This document shows positions 26,314-35,268 of a stretch of DNA of 64,000 nucleotides, piece after piece. The notes beneath the pieces were generated by a model. The model worked only from the letters and a program-made list of their open reading frames with translations. It did no database searches and was not told where the DNA came from. Position 1 is the first letter of the stretch, and every line of letters begins with the position of its first letter. Position numbers and translations under genes: made by a program. Origin of the DNA: an uncultured Spirochaetales bacterium (GTDB lineage: Bacteria > Spirochaetota > Spirochaetia > Sphaerochaetales > Sphaerochaetaceae); assembly GCA_949293595.1 (NCBI GenBank), contig CASFDW010000001.1:372001-436000 (forward strand), written 5' to 3'.

Positions 26314-26946
26314 TCACTCCTCCAATAATCCAATCATGCTGTCACACATGGCTTCCAAGACAATATCACATGATACGGCACCGGCATCCAAAACACCTAT
26401 GCTCCTATCACCCAATCTGCTGGCCCTGCCATATTTCGCTTTCAAATTCCTAGTTTTTTCCATACCTTTCCGAGAGGCTTCCTTCATTCTCTTGATTGCT
26501 TCAACAAAGTCATCAGAACACTCCAATGCCGATACAGCAGGAGAAAACGCATCAACCAGAGTCTTATCTCCGATGCGGGCATCAATGATATCGAACAATT
26601 CTGTCTCGGCTTCTTTCATTGCATCATGCAAAGCTTTAACATCAATATCGTCATTTTCGGAAAGGTTATCTCCCATTGTGATGAAAATAGTTCCGTATAT
26701 AGGTCCCATCGATCCACCTATTTCGGTTAATAAAACTTCACCCAGGCGACATAATCCATCGGAAAAGGACAGGTTATCTTTACCGTATTTTGTATCAAAA
26801 AGAGTGAACCCCTTATTCATGTTCATTCCATGATCACCATCACCGATCAGTCCATCGACCTCACTCAGATAATCTTTATTTTTCTGTATGGCCGATACCA
26901 TTGCCTGAAGAATCAAATATCCATCTTTATTTTTAAATGAGTTCAT
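26314..26946 (-). CDS. dhaL: DhaL-type ATP-binding subunit of a dihydroxyacetone-kinase-like enzyme
   Basis: Nucleotide-binding half of a ketose kinase. 210 residues. The magnesium motif is DGDHGMNM (36-43: Asp36, Asp38, His39), followed by GGSMGPIYGT and, near the C-terminus, RASRLGDRSIGVLDAGA. AAGGAGG lies before the ATG, which overlaps dhaK by 14 bp. No DhaM (PTS phosphodonor) gene accompanies it, so it probably uses ATP directly, as in erythrulose kinases; that is inference. Confidence 0.88.
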   Translation of the reverse strand: MNSFKNKDGYLILQAMVSAIQKNKDYLSEVDGLIGDGDHGMNMNKGFTLFDTKYGKDNLSFSDGLCRLGEVLLTEIGGSMGPIYGTIFITMGDNLSENDDIDVKALHDAMKEAETELFDIIDARIGDKTLVDAFSPAVSALECSDDFVEAIKRMKEASRKGMEKTRNLKAKYGRASRLGDRSIGVLDAGAVSCDIVLEAMCDSMIGLLEE

Positions 26947-27949
26947 TCTTTGCCTCCTTTTTTTTCAGGCCTACGCTGTAACAGGGCATATCGAACAGTT
27001 CCTTCAATTCATCGTCCAGCTTCATGACAGATAAAGAAGCACCCTGCATTTCCAACGAAGTGAAATAGTTTCCCACCAATGCTTCATGAATCCTTATTTT
27101 TTTCTCATCCAATAATTTTGAAACCTCGGAGAAGAGGACATAAAGTTCCATTACAGGCGTTGCTCCTAGGCCTGAAACAAGAATTACAACCTCATCATCT
27201 TCTTGATAAACAGTATCATTCATGATTATCGAAACCATTCGCTTTGCCATATCGGAGGCACTTTCAAGAGGAACAACTTCAATACCAGGTTCTCCATGAT
27301 GGCCGATACCGACTTCCATGGTTCCTGGTTTTATCTCAAAATTAGGATGTCCAACAGCAGGTAACGTGCAAGGTGCTATTCCTATGCCAACACTCTTGGT
27401 ATTGTCAATAGCTTTTTGAGCCACACTGATAACAGCATCCAAATCATATCCCTTTTCCGATGCGGCTCCAGCAATCTTCCACATTAAAATCTCTCCGGCA
27501 ACACCTCGTCGTTTTTTACTTTGATCGGAAGGTGCGGATGCAACATCATCATTTGCCACCACCGTTTTAACCGTGATACCTTCTTTTGCAGCCATTTTCA
27601 CAGCCATCTTCACGTTCATGTTGTCTCCTGAGTAATTACCATAAAGACAAGCCACTCCATTTTTTGAATCCGCAGTCCTAAAAGCATCTAAAAATGCAAC
27701 AGCCGTTGGTGAAGAAAAGATTTCTCCTACTGCTACCGCATCACACATATTCTTACCAACATATCCGACAAACGCCGGTTTATGCCCGGATCCTCCACCT
27801 GTGACAATTCCAACTTTACCATTCTTATGAAAGGTACTTCTTATAACCCGGGGATTGCTTGTCCGTTCAACAATATCGGCATGGGCCCTGACAAAACCGT
27901 CCAACATTTCATCAACTATGTAATCTGGATTATTAATTATTCTTTGCAT
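26933..27949 (-). CDS. dhaK: DhaK-type substrate-binding subunit of a dihydroxyacetone-kinase-like enzyme
   Basis: Binds a short ketose covalently through a histidine. 338 residues. GGGSGHKPAFVGYVG (about 51-65) and GDNMNVKMA are conserved, and the hemiaminal His is in VGIGHHGEPGIE (His217/218). Usual partner of DhaL, which follows with a 14-bp overlap. Within operon A it is 9 bp after the FucI-like isomerase. Substrate could be dihydroxyacetone or a tetrulose; the neighbouring RpiB-like isomerase favours a tetrulose. Confidence 0.9.
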   Translation of the reverse strand: MQRIINNPDYIVDEMLDGFVRAHADIVERTSNPRVIRSTFHKNGKVGIVTGGGSGHKPAFVGYVGKNMCDAVAVGEIFSSPTAVAFLDAFRTADSKNGVACLYGNYSGDNMNVKMAVKMAAKEGITVKTVVANDDVASAPSDQSKKRRGVAGEILMWKIAGAASEKGYDLDAVISVAQKAIDNTKSVGIGIAPCTLPAVGHPNFEIKPGTMEVGIGHHGEPGIEVVPLESASDMAKRMVSIIMNDTVYQEDDEVVILVSGLGATPVMELYVLFSEVSKLLDEKKIRIHEALVGNYFTSLEMQGASLSVMKLDDELKELFDMPCYSVGLKKKEAKNELI

Positions 27950-27958
27950 TGAACCACC

Positions 27959-29365
27959 TCAGAACATTTCAACTTCAACATCAAGCATTTCACAAAGCAT
28001 TTTCAATTCTGAAACCCAATCACCATAAACAGCATGGCAATGATTTGCATCGAACTTATCAATGAAAATTTGATGATCAAATGGCAATTTTGCAAAAACA
28101 TGCGGCCATTCCATTGTCGTTTCCGCCATTTTCTCCTCAGGTAATTCAACAAATTCTGCGGGAATGATTGTCATCCTGTACTTTCCGCAAGTTCTGTTTA
28201 ATCTTGCAATTGTAGCTTTTCCGGATTTTGTCATCAGATTTACATGACACCCTCCTCCCGCATATATATCCAATGCGGGATAAAGCGTCGTTTTCTTCAA
28301 ATTGGCCTCATAATCTGCTGTTCCTGTCGCATAATATGTTGCCTGACTGCCACAATTGCAAAAAACCATAACATCGTTTTCTGCATCATAATGGCGTACA
28401 TCCATGAAAATAACTGGTTCATCGGTCAATATTTTTAATATCTGCATGGTGAGGGCTGCATCGCTATCAGCTTCGCACGCCATTACGCACGGTTCTTTTT
28501 TTCCATCCCAGTCATACGGATCGTTCATAAATGCAGCGGCTATACATTCGGTACAATAATGCCGACTCATCTCATAATGACATTTCACTCCAATAAAATC
28601 ATATTCATTTTCCTTTACAATTTTCTTCAAAGCTTCGTAATGGCGTATCTGGGTTTTTAGTTTCTCGGGAGTGAAAGATGTACCATTATATTTAATGCTC
28701 TTAATTTTTTTGCTTAAGAAATCAAATCCTTTTTCAACCTGTTTATCATCTATTGTATCAGCGATTCTCAGTATTTCACTCTGGTCGAGATGGTCCACGT
28801 CAACACCAAATTTTTTTTGCCAGTCCTGCATGCTTACTGTCGAACTGTACATTCCAAGGCTACGTCCTCCAATAAGCCCATACTTCTGGCCGTTTAGCAT
28901 GTTTTTAACTTTTGCACATTTTGCAAATGTCACAATTTTATCTATGATTTCCTTTTTATGAAAATCTCCGGCAACTCTGAAATGGTTTATCCCAAGATGG
29001 TGCAGAGCACCTCCCGAAGCAAGCATTGCAACCATACCAGGCCAATCAGGATTGAGGTTCGCAGCAAGAAGATATGGTCCCTGTCCATTTTGAGCGGCAA
29101 CAACGGAAAAGTTTGGAAAAGAAAAGACTCCATATGAAAAAATGGTTCCGTCAACTTTCTTCATGCGAAGTTTTTCAGCCTCACTCTTGGCTTCTTCAAC
29201 AGAAGTTACAAGGGTATCCGCAACAATGACATCCACCCTGCCATCTTTGACCAACTCGGAATGGATAACATCAACCTGGGCCTGCACAATCGGAGCCAGC
29301 TGAAGATTCACCTCCTTATCTCCATCAGAAAAACCTATTATTCCAACCACCGGCTTTCTAATCAT
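27959..29365 (-). CDS. L-fucose/L-arabinose isomerase family protein
   Basis: Probable metal-dependent aldose-ketose isomerase. 468 residues, shorter than FucI (about 590) and similar to the short FucI/AraA-like group. The C-terminal domain shows likely metal ligands: Glu in ACEADSDAAL, Asp in FMDVRHYD, and His in FDANHCHAVYGDW, plus FCNCGSQATY. First gene of operon A, after a strong promoter and a palindromic operator, with AGGGAGG before the ATG. The sugar is not deducible; a pentose, 6-deoxyhexose or tetrose are all possible. Confidence 0.82.
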   Translation of the reverse strand: MIRKPVVGIIGFSDGDKEVNLQLAPIVQAQVDVIHSELVKDGRVDVIVADTLVTSVEEAKSEAEKLRMKKVDGTIFSYGVFSFPNFSVVAAQNGQGPYLLAANLNPDWPGMVAMLASGGALHHLGINHFRVAGDFHKKEIIDKIVTFAKCAKVKNMLNGQKYGLIGGRSLGMYSSTVSMQDWQKKFGVDVDHLDQSEILRIADTIDDKQVEKGFDFLSKKIKSIKYNGTSFTPEKLKTQIRHYEALKKIVKENEYDFIGVKCHYEMSRHYCTECIAAAFMNDPYDWDGKKEPCVMACEADSDAALTMQILKILTDEPVIFMDVRHYDAENDVMVFCNCGSQATYYATGTADYEANLKKTTLYPALDIYAGGGCHVNLMTKSGKATIARLNRTCGKYRMTIIPAEFVELPEEKMAETTMEWPHVFAKLPFDHQIFIDKFDANHCHAVYGDWVSELKMLCEMLDVEVEMF

Positions 29366-29377
29366 ATGTCCTCCCTT

Positions 29378-29395
29378 TTTATCATATATGATAAA
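29378..29395 (-). promoter_or_regulatory. 18-bp palindromic operator in the operon A leader
   Basis: TTTATCATATATGATAAA is a perfect palindrome directly upstream of the Shine-Dalgarno site of the FucI-like gene and downstream of the predicted start of transcription. A related core (TCATATATGA) occupies the same place before tctC. Likely target of one of the island regulators. Confidence 0.65.
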
Positions 29396-29413
29396 TATAT
29401 TATCTTATTTGAT

Positions 29414-29442
29414 ATCGTAACATGTGTATATCAAGCTGTCAA
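29414..29442 (-). promoter_or_regulatory. Predicted promoter of operon A
   Basis: Minus-strand TTGACA (29437-29442), 17 bp, TACGAT (29414-29419). The palindrome at 29378-29395 lies downstream and the inverted repeat at 29456-29472 upstream. Confidence 0.7.
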
Positions 29443-29455
29443 ATTTTTATGCTTA

Positions 29456-29472
29456 TATTTGTCATACAAATA
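29456..29472 (-). promoter_or_regulatory. Inverted repeat TATTTGT-CAT-ACAAATA upstream of the operon A promoter
   Basis: Perfect 7-bp arms around CAT. The core TTGTCATACAA recurs at 36342-36352 before the tctC promoter and in variant form at 36466-36476. TTGT-n3-ACAA is the shape of many GntR/FCD operators. Confidence 0.6.
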
Positions 29473-29499
29473 AAAAATCGTCTGCTTTCAGGCAGACGA
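29472..29499 (-). terminator. Terminator after the GntR regulator gene
   Basis: Perfect 8-bp stem TCGTCTGC/GCAGACGA (29478-29485 with 29492-29499), 6-nt loop, then six T on the minus strand. Confidence 0.9.
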
Positions 29500-29524
29500 C
29501 ATATTTGACACGGTAAATATATTA

Positions 29525-30220
29525 TCAAATCTGATAAAAGGAATTAGTTAAGTGCTGACGCATCATGCCTTCGATTTCATCAACATCAATTTTTGTCTCC
29601 AAGGCATCTATCAATCTTTTATGCCACTGCAATCCATCAAGATTGCCTTCTGGCCGTGTTTGCAATCTTTTCTTGATATATTCAAAAAGGATTTCGTTAA
29701 TTGAATGCACAAACAATTTCAATAATTCATTATGACTCTGATCTGCTATCATCATGTGGAATTCAATGTCCAGGCGTACTCTGTCATTGAGATTATCCTT
29801 ATTCAATTCCATCATCTCATAATTTTTTTTCAGTCTCTTGATGAAATCGTCGTCGGTATAGAAACATGCCAACCTTATGGCAGCACATTCCAAACCGATT
29901 CTGACTTCGGTGACATCCTTGTCTGGCAAATTATTACTTTTGATAAGGCGAACAAGCACTTTATGAAGATAATCCGAACTTGGCCGAGTAGTATACGCTC
30001 CCTCTCCCACCTTTGAGACAATCAATCCACGTTCACGCAATATTTTCAATGATTCACGGATGACCGTTCTGCTTACATCAAATTGGTCTGCAAGTTCAAA
30101 CTCCGTTGGGAGTTTTACGGAATCACCATTATATTTCAATATTGAACGTTCCAAAGAATCTGCGACTTCTTCATAAAGTGTTGTCTTTGAAATTCCTTTG
30201 ATATCAATCGTTTTTAGCAA
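29525..30220 (-). CDS. GntR-family (FCD subfamily) transcriptional regulator
   Basis: Probable regulator of operons A and B. 231 residues. The N-terminal winged helix is about 12-78 (LPTEFELADQFDVSRTVIRESLKILRERGLI), and the all-helical FCD ligand domain carries the metal-binding Asp/His pattern (LDIEFHMMIADQSHN). The start is TTG at 30220; GGGGGTG lies about 5 nt upstream and no ATG is nearby. Divergent from IclR copy 2; own terminator. The TTGT-n3-ACAA sites near both operons fit this family. Confidence 0.87.
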   Translation of the reverse strand: MLKTIDIKGISKTTLYEEVADSLERSILKYNGDSVKLPTEFELADQFDVSRTVIRESLKILRERGLIVSKVGEGAYTTRPSSDYLHKVLVRLIKSNNLPDKDVTEVRIGLECAAIRLACFYTDDDFIKRLKKNYEMMELNKDNLNDRVRLDIEFHMMIADQSHNELLKLFVHSINEILFEYIKKRLQTRPEGNLDGLQWHKRLIDALETKIDVDEIEGMMRQHLTNSFYQI

Positions 30221-30290
30221 CAGACACCCCCGCCGTGTAATTATAAGATATTTTCAAAAAAAAGCATAACCCTACTTTACACATATATAC

Positions 30291-30296
30291 TATAAT
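30291..30296 (+). promoter_or_regulatory. Consensus -10 of IclR copy 2, leaderless geometry
   Basis: TATAAT is followed by exactly 7 nt and the ATG at 30304. No Shine-Dalgarno site is present. The divergent GntR gene has its own TATAAT on the other strand near 30242. Confidence 0.6.
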
Positions 30297-30303
30297 TTTC
30301 TTC

Positions 30304-31077
30304 ATGGATAAATATAACGATTCCCAAGTACCTGCAGTATTGAAAACGTTTGCAATCCTCGAATATCTACTTGAGAAGAACGATGCAACAATCAAAGAGA
30401 TATCCCAACATTGCAATATTTCGCCAGCCAGCACCACACGCATAGTAAAGACTCTTACAAACTTGAATTATCTGAAGCAAAACCACGATAACACGGCAGC
30501 TACATATAAAATAGGCTTGGGTTTTCTCAAATTCTATCAAAAAGCTCAAAACAGCATCGACCTGCAGTCGATAGCTGGCTTGGAAATGAAAAAACTTAGT
30601 AGAAAAATCAATCAAACAAGCCAGTTGGCCATACTTGATGGATACAATGTAGTCTATACCTTAGCCATAAACACCAATGTTCAAGTTGGTGTTGCCGCTC
30701 CCATAAATTCTCCGTTACCAATCAATGTCAGCGCCGGAGGAAAAGTCATCTGTGCATTTCTACCAGAAGAAAGCAAGTTAGACATAGTAAAAAATGCTGA
30801 TCTACCTCCTTACACGGAAAATACAATAATAGACAAAATGGAATTGCTGCTCCATCTTGCAAAAATAAAAAAACAAGGTTACGCATTCGATAATGAAGAA
30901 TACGCCCAAGGAATATGTTGCTTGGCAGCTCCGATTTTCAATCATCTTGGAAATATTGTTGCGGCCGTAGGGGTCACAGGTCCTTCTCTTTTTTATTCAC
31001 CTAAGAATAATTTCGATTCAATTAAAGACTCCGTAATCGAAACGGCCAACAATATTTCAATAAAACTTGGGAAATAA
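30304..31077 (+). CDS. IclR-family transcriptional regulator (copy 2)
   Basis: 257 residues: a winged helix (about 10-72, ISQHCNISPASTTRIVKTLTNL) and an IclR effector domain with PLPINVSAGGKVICAFL and EEYAQGICCLAAPIF. The only rightward gene in the island; divergent from the GntR gene and convergent with the YhcH-like gene (7-bp gap). Its relation to copy 1 at 25038 suggests that two IclR paralogues sense related ligands, perhaps one per operon. Confidence 0.88.
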   Translation: MDKYNDSQVPAVLKTFAILEYLLEKNDATIKEISQHCNISPASTTRIVKTLTNLNYLKQNHDNTAATYKIGLGFLKFYQKAQNSIDLQSIAGLEMKKLSRKINQTSQLAILDGYNVVYTLAINTNVQVGVAAPINSPLPINVSAGGKVICAFLPEESKLDIVKNADLPPYTENTIIDKMELLLHLAKIKKQGYAFDNEEYAQGICCLAAPIFNHLGNIVAAVGVTGPSLFYSPKNNFDSIKDSVIETANNISIKLGK

Positions 31078-31084
31078 CAATGTC

Positions 31085-31537
31085 TCAAACCTTTACTTTA
31101 AAAACGACTTTCTTCACTTTTTCCCTATCGAATATCTTTAAACTTGGAGCATGTGGTTCATAAGGGAAAAAAATGGCGAACGTATTGGTTCCTGCATAAT
31201 AGACGACATTTCTTTCATTTTTAACAAATCCAGCATCTTTACTTTCATCATATGGCACGACAATATCGTCATTCATCAAGGCAGACAGTTCCATTTTCTC
31301 ACTACCGGAGATAATAAACTGAATATCTATTTCCTTGTCATGGAATTCAGCTTTTTCGCTGGCATACGAAACAGTGTCGTACGAGAAGACATTATACCTG
31401 ACACAAGGATTATCAGTTTTATATTGTCCTTCCTGTATTTCCAACCAGTTTGTTTCATTAAAAACTTTCTCAACGACACTCATTGAAGGAAGTACGCCTT
31501 CATATCTTTTTAAATTGCTTATCTTATCTATAATCAT
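31085..31537 (-). CDS. YhcH/YjgK/YiaL family protein (DUF386)
   Basis: 150-residue cupin-like protein found in sialic-acid, beta-galactoside and uronate clusters; proposed to be an anomerase or sugar-binding accessory. Conserved blocks are EFHDKEIDIQFIISGSEKME (metal-binding His and Glu) and FAIFFPYEPHAPSL. Last gene of operon B; its ATG directly follows the stop of the DapA-like gene. Exact reaction unknown. Confidence 0.85.
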   Translation of the reverse strand: MIIDKISNLKRYEGVLPSMSVVEKVFNETNWLEIQEGQYKTDNPCVRYNVFSYDTVSYASEKAEFHDKEIDIQFIISGSEKMELSALMNDDIVVPYDESKDAGFVKNERNVVYYAGTNTFAIFFPYEPHAPSLKIFDREKVKKVVFKVKV

Positions 31538-32437
31538 TCAATTCCCCCATTTTGCATGATATGCATCCAATTGCTCAAACAAAGCAAGCTTTTCTTCTTT
31601 TGATAAATCAACCGCAGGAGCCCTCATATGGGAAAAACCTACATGATTGTACTCCAACGCAGCCTTGAAATACCCCATATTCGCTCCAGCTTTGACAATA
31701 TCAGCAAGTTCGATAGCCTGTCTCTGTGCTTTCAATGCTCCAGACATATCTCCTTCGACAAATCTTTTGTAAATCTGAACGAATGGAAATGGATCACACT
31801 GTGAGCACCCACTTACAACGCCTGCACATCCTATGGACAATCCTGGTAAAAAAAGCTTATCAGGACCAACAATTACATCAAAATTACCTTTCCCACATGA
31901 AAGATACTGATAAAATCTAAGAAGATCGGGATAACTGTACTTTATTCCAACTACATTACTTGTCTGCGACAGTATTTCTTCGATTTCATCTGTAGTCAAA
32001 TCATTACCCGCGCATTGCGGAATATTGTAAAGATATACCGGATAATCAGCAGGTAGAATTTTAGAAATGTTAACATAAAAATTAACCATCTCCTTTTTAT
32101 TCACACCAAAGAACTGAGGTGTCACCACACCAACTCCGTCGGCTCCAATTTTTAATGCATGCTCAGCCAGTCGTATTGTCTCTTTCAAGGTCGGAGCACC
32201 AACTTGCACAAACACCGGAATTCTTCCAGAGGATACCTTTACGCATATCTCTGCAACAAGCATTCGCTCTTCAGTGGAAAGCTTGAGCATTTCTCCTGTT
32301 GTTCCATTTGGATAAACGCTACTGATTCCTTCTTTTATCAAAAAATCAATCAATCGCTCCAAAACAGCAACATCAATGCAATCGTCTTCCGAAAATGGTG
32401 TGATTATAGGGCAAACAACCCCATTCATCCTAACCAT
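31538..32437 (-). CDS. DapA/NanA superfamily aldolase or dehydratase
   Basis: Class I (Schiff-base) lyase of the dihydrodipicolinate synthase/N-acetylneuraminate lyase superfamily. 299 residues, (beta/alpha)8 barrel. The GTTGE substrate loop is at 45-49, Tyr137 in YLYNIP, and the Schiff-base Lys166 in VVGIKYS. In this operon it most likely handles a 2-keto-3-deoxy sugar acid rather than lysine precursors. One base separates it from the HpaI-like gene. Which of aldolase, dehydratase or decarboxylase cannot be decided from sequence. Confidence 0.85.
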   Translation of the reverse strand: MVRMNGVVCPIITPFSEDDCIDVAVLERLIDFLIKEGISSVYPNGTTGEMLKLSTEERMLVAEICVKVSSGRIPVFVQVGAPTLKETIRLAEHALKIGADGVGVVTPQFFGVNKKEMVNFYVNISKILPADYPVYLYNIPQCAGNDLTTDEIEEILSQTSNVVGIKYSYPDLLRFYQYLSCGKGNFDVIVGPDKLFLPGLSIGCAGVVSGCSQCDPFPFVQIYKRFVEGDMSGALKAQRQAIELADIVKAGANMGYFKAALEYNHVGFSHMRAPAVDLSKEEKLALFEQLDAYHAKWGN

Positions 32438-32438
32438 A

Positions 32439-33209
32439 TCAGCCCTCCAATGAATTCATAATGGAATAAACTTTTTTAGCACCAGAAAGAATGTGTAGAT
32501 AATCTGTACCTGCACTTATCATGTTTATTCCAAGATCGTACCAGGCTTTTATAACCACAGGATCATCACTTCCTGTGGAGACCCCGATGCTTTTCCCTGC
32601 TTTCTTGGCAATGGCAATGGCTTTTTTTATCAAATCCTGCGTGTCTTTCTCAAAAACCCTGTTGAGTTGATTAATTGAGCCGGAAAGATCACACGGACCA
32701 AAAATAAAACAATCGATCCAAGGATTCTTGACCATTTCTTCCAAATTTTCCACTGCAATATAAGATTCTATCTGTACACATCTGATCATTTCCAAACTCT
32801 TTTTCTGGATATATTCATCGGAGTTCATCAAACCATAATCACATGCTCTTATCGGGCCGAATCCTCGGGTGCCATATGGCGGATAAAGTGTTGATTTCAT
32901 TGCCTTATCCAACTCTTCTGCGGAATTGACAACAGGAAAAATGATTCCATCAGGTCCTTGTTCCAAAACTCTTTTTGCAAGAATCGGATCATTCCAGGGA
33001 ATTCTCACCAAACTGTTCACACCTGCAGCACGGGCGGCAATCAAATGACTTTCCAAACAACCATAATCAATTGCAGTATGTTCAGTATCAATCCAAATAA
33101 AGTCATACCCAACCATACCGCAAAGTTCAGTTATTGCGGGGTCTTTCAAGCTGGTATGCATTCCCTTCACAAATTCGCATTTCTTTAATTTTTCCTTCAA
33201 AGCAATCAT
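32439..33209 (-). CDS. HpcH/HpaI family class II aldolase
   Basis: Metal-dependent pyruvate aldolase of the RhmA/GarL/HpaI type, splitting 2-keto-3-deoxy acids into pyruvate and an aldehyde. 256 residues. Motifs are FIWIDTEHTAIDY, RIPWNDP, the substrate-binding PYGTRGFGP, and FGPCDLSGS. Third or fourth step of operon B between TctA and the DapA-like gene, with 10- and 1-bp gaps. Two unrelated pyruvate aldolases side by side suggest stereoisomeric or sequential 2-keto-3-deoxy acids. Confidence 0.87.
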   Translation of the reverse strand: MIALKEKLKKCEFVKGMHTSLKDPAITELCGMVGYDFIWIDTEHTAIDYGCLESHLIAARAAGVNSLVRIPWNDPILAKRVLEQGPDGIIFPVVNSAEELDKAMKSTLYPPYGTRGFGPIRACDYGLMNSDEYIQKKSLEMIRCVQIESYIAVENLEEMVKNPWIDCFIFGPCDLSGSINQLNRVFEKDTQDLIKKAIAIAKKAGKSIGVSTGSDDPVVIKAWYDLGINMISAGTDYLHILSGAKKVYSIMNSLEG

Positions 33210-33219
33210 TCAACAACTC

Positions 33220-34758
33220 CTATTTCAATTTTTTATTTTTAATCAATTTGAACAATCCAGGGCCAAATAATGATAAAACCGTCAGAATGATAAGCGTCAA
33301 AGAAATCGGCCTCACAAAGAAGGTTGAATAAGTCCCAGGAGGCAACATCATTGACCTTATGAAATTTGATTCCACCATTTCACCCAAAATCAAAGCCAAC
33401 ACAATCGGTCCGGTGGGGAAATCCCCTCTTGCCAACAGGAAACCAAAGAGACCAGCAACAAGACAAACGAACACATCAAAAACACTGTTTTGGATTGCGT
33501 ATGAACCTACAAGAGAAAACACTATAATTGTTACGCTGATCCAAGATCTCGGCAGCTTTGTGAATTGTGCGAACAATTTCGAGCCAAGGTTTCCAGTGAA
33601 AAGTATCAGGATATTACATACAACAAGAATCCCAAAAAGAATTATGACCATATCCGGATGTTCCGAAAACAAAAGAGGCCCAGGTGTATAGTTGTACATC
33701 ATCAAGGCACCGATAAGAATAGCTGTAACACTATCTCCAGGGATACCAAGAGTAAGCATCGTTGTCATTGCACCACCTATACAGGCATTATTTGCCGCAC
33801 AAGTAACTGCAAGCGCTTCTTCACAGCCCTCTCCGTATTTTTCCTTCTCTTTTGATATATTCCTGCATTGAGTCCACGATACGAGAGAAGCTATATCCCC
33901 ACCCGTACCTGGTATTGCACCAACAAAGACACTTATTATACTTGCAAACAGAAACGCCCATTTGGTTTTCCACCTTTCAGCCCATGTCATTTTCTTTTTT
34001 GCATTTTTATCTTCAGCAATGAAATCAGAAATACGAACTTTTTCCTTCTTATCAAGTTTCTTTACAAATTTAGTGTGGCTGACGGGAGATTCACTGAACT
34101 GCTTCAAAGCTTCCCCCACACCAAATAGTCCTATCATTATAGGTACAAAACTAAATCCATCAATTAATATGAATTGGTTGAACGTGAATCTTTTCACTCC
34201 ATTCATCGGATCCATTCCAACCATGGAAAGAGCCAAGCCAATAAAACCGACAAATATTCCTTTACTGACACTCTTTCCTGATACTGCAACCATCATTGAT
34301 AGTCCAAAAACTGCAACCATCGTATACTCTGGAGGTCCAAATTTAAGGGCAAAACGAGCTATGGGGAAAGAGGCAACCGTTAAGAGAAGAACGCCAAACA
34401 AGCCACCCATTACAGAATAAAATGTATTTATCCATAATGCCAAAGTCGGTTGTCCTCGTTTTGAAATTTTCACACCATCAAACGTTGAGGCAATACTTGC
34501 AGGGGTTCCTGGAACACCAAGCAGTATTGCACTTATTCCGCCGGCATAAATCGCTGAATTATATATGCCCAACAACATTCCCAAACCACAAGACGGCTCT
34601 ACCCAGAAAGTAAGTGGTAACAATATAGCCACACCCATGGTAGCAGACAAACCTGGCATCGCGCCGATAAACATTCCTAAAATGATTCCCCCCAAAGTGT
34701 AAATGAGAACCATCGGACTAAATATAGAAACTAAAATATTGGACCAATCCATAAACAC
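33220..34758 (-). CDS. tctA: Tripartite tricarboxylate transporter, large membrane subunit TctA
   Basis: Main permease of a TctABC secondary importer. 512 residues with about 11-12 hydrophobic segments. The two hallmark Gly/Pro-rich motifs are GAMPGLSATMGVAILLPLTF near the N-terminus and GAIPGTGGDIASLVSW in the middle. Starts 1 bp after tctB. It takes the ligand from TctC (36231) and moves it across the inner membrane with the proton or sodium gradient. Ligand unknown, probably a carboxylate because the operon encodes two keto-acid aldolases. Confidence 0.93.
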   Translation of the reverse strand: MFMDWSNILVSIFSPMVLIYTLGGIILGMFIGAMPGLSATMGVAILLPLTFWVEPSCGLGMLLGIYNSAIYAGGISAILLGVPGTPASIASTFDGVKISKRGQPTLALWINTFYSVMGGLFGVLLLTVASFPIARFALKFGPPEYTMVAVFGLSMMVAVSGKSVSKGIFVGFIGLALSMVGMDPMNGVKRFTFNQFILIDGFSFVPIMIGLFGVGEALKQFSESPVSHTKFVKKLDKKEKVRISDFIAEDKNAKKKMTWAERWKTKWAFLFASIISVFVGAIPGTGGDIASLVSWTQCRNISKEKEKYGEGCEEALAVTCAANNACIGGAMTTMLTLGIPGDSVTAILIGALMMYNYTPGPLLFSEHPDMVIILFGILVVCNILILFTGNLGSKLFAQFTKLPRSWISVTIIVFSLVGSYAIQNSVFDVFVCLVAGLFGFLLARGDFPTGPIVLALILGEMVESNFIRSMMLPPGTYSTFFVRPISLTLIILTVLSLFGPGLFKLIKNKKLK

Positions 34759-34759
34759 C

Positions 34760-35209
34760 TTACCAAATGCGAACTTTTAATCCGATTACGAATAACAGGT
34801 AAATAAAAATAGTCAAACCTGTTATAAACAATACGCTTTTCCACCACTCGGTCTCATCGCTGAGCAACCAACAAACTGGCGAAAAAATGATTATTGTATT
34901 AATTATGAAATGACCTATTTTATAATTCCAAGCAACTGTGTAAATAACCAACAGCAAGACAAGGAAAAAAAATTGTACCATCTTAAATCTATTGATTGCT
35001 TGAGGCTCTTCAGCAAGACCCTTCTTTTTAGCAATTAGATATTTTGTGGTATTATAAATACTTAAACAAAATAGTACTACAGCTATTATAGTAGGAAAAA
35101 AAGCCGCACTTGGTACTCCAGGTTTTGTTGGAGCAGCAAAGCTTCTTGAAAATACGAAAAGAAAGATGCTAATCACCATGCCAAGTGCATTCACAATTAG
35201 TTCAGCCAT
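34760..35209 (-). CDS. tctB: Tripartite tricarboxylate transporter, small membrane subunit TctB
   Basis: 149 residues with four predicted transmembrane segments (about 5-25, 35-55, 78-98, 105-145). The TctB family is variable; assignment rests on length, topology and position between tctC and tctA. AAGGAG precedes the ATG. Confidence 0.85.
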   Translation of the reverse strand: MAELIVNALGMVISIFLFVFSRSFAAPTKPGVPSAAFFPTIIAVVLFCLSIYNTTKYLIAKKKGLAEEPQAINRFKMVQFFFLVLLLVIYTVAWNYKIGHFIINTIIIFSPVCWLLSDETEWWKSVLFITGLTIFIYLLFVIGLKVRIW

Positions 35210-35268
35210 TGTATTCTCCTTTTTTAATAATGCTGCTGCAAAACTTGCAGCAGCATACCTTAACTAAT

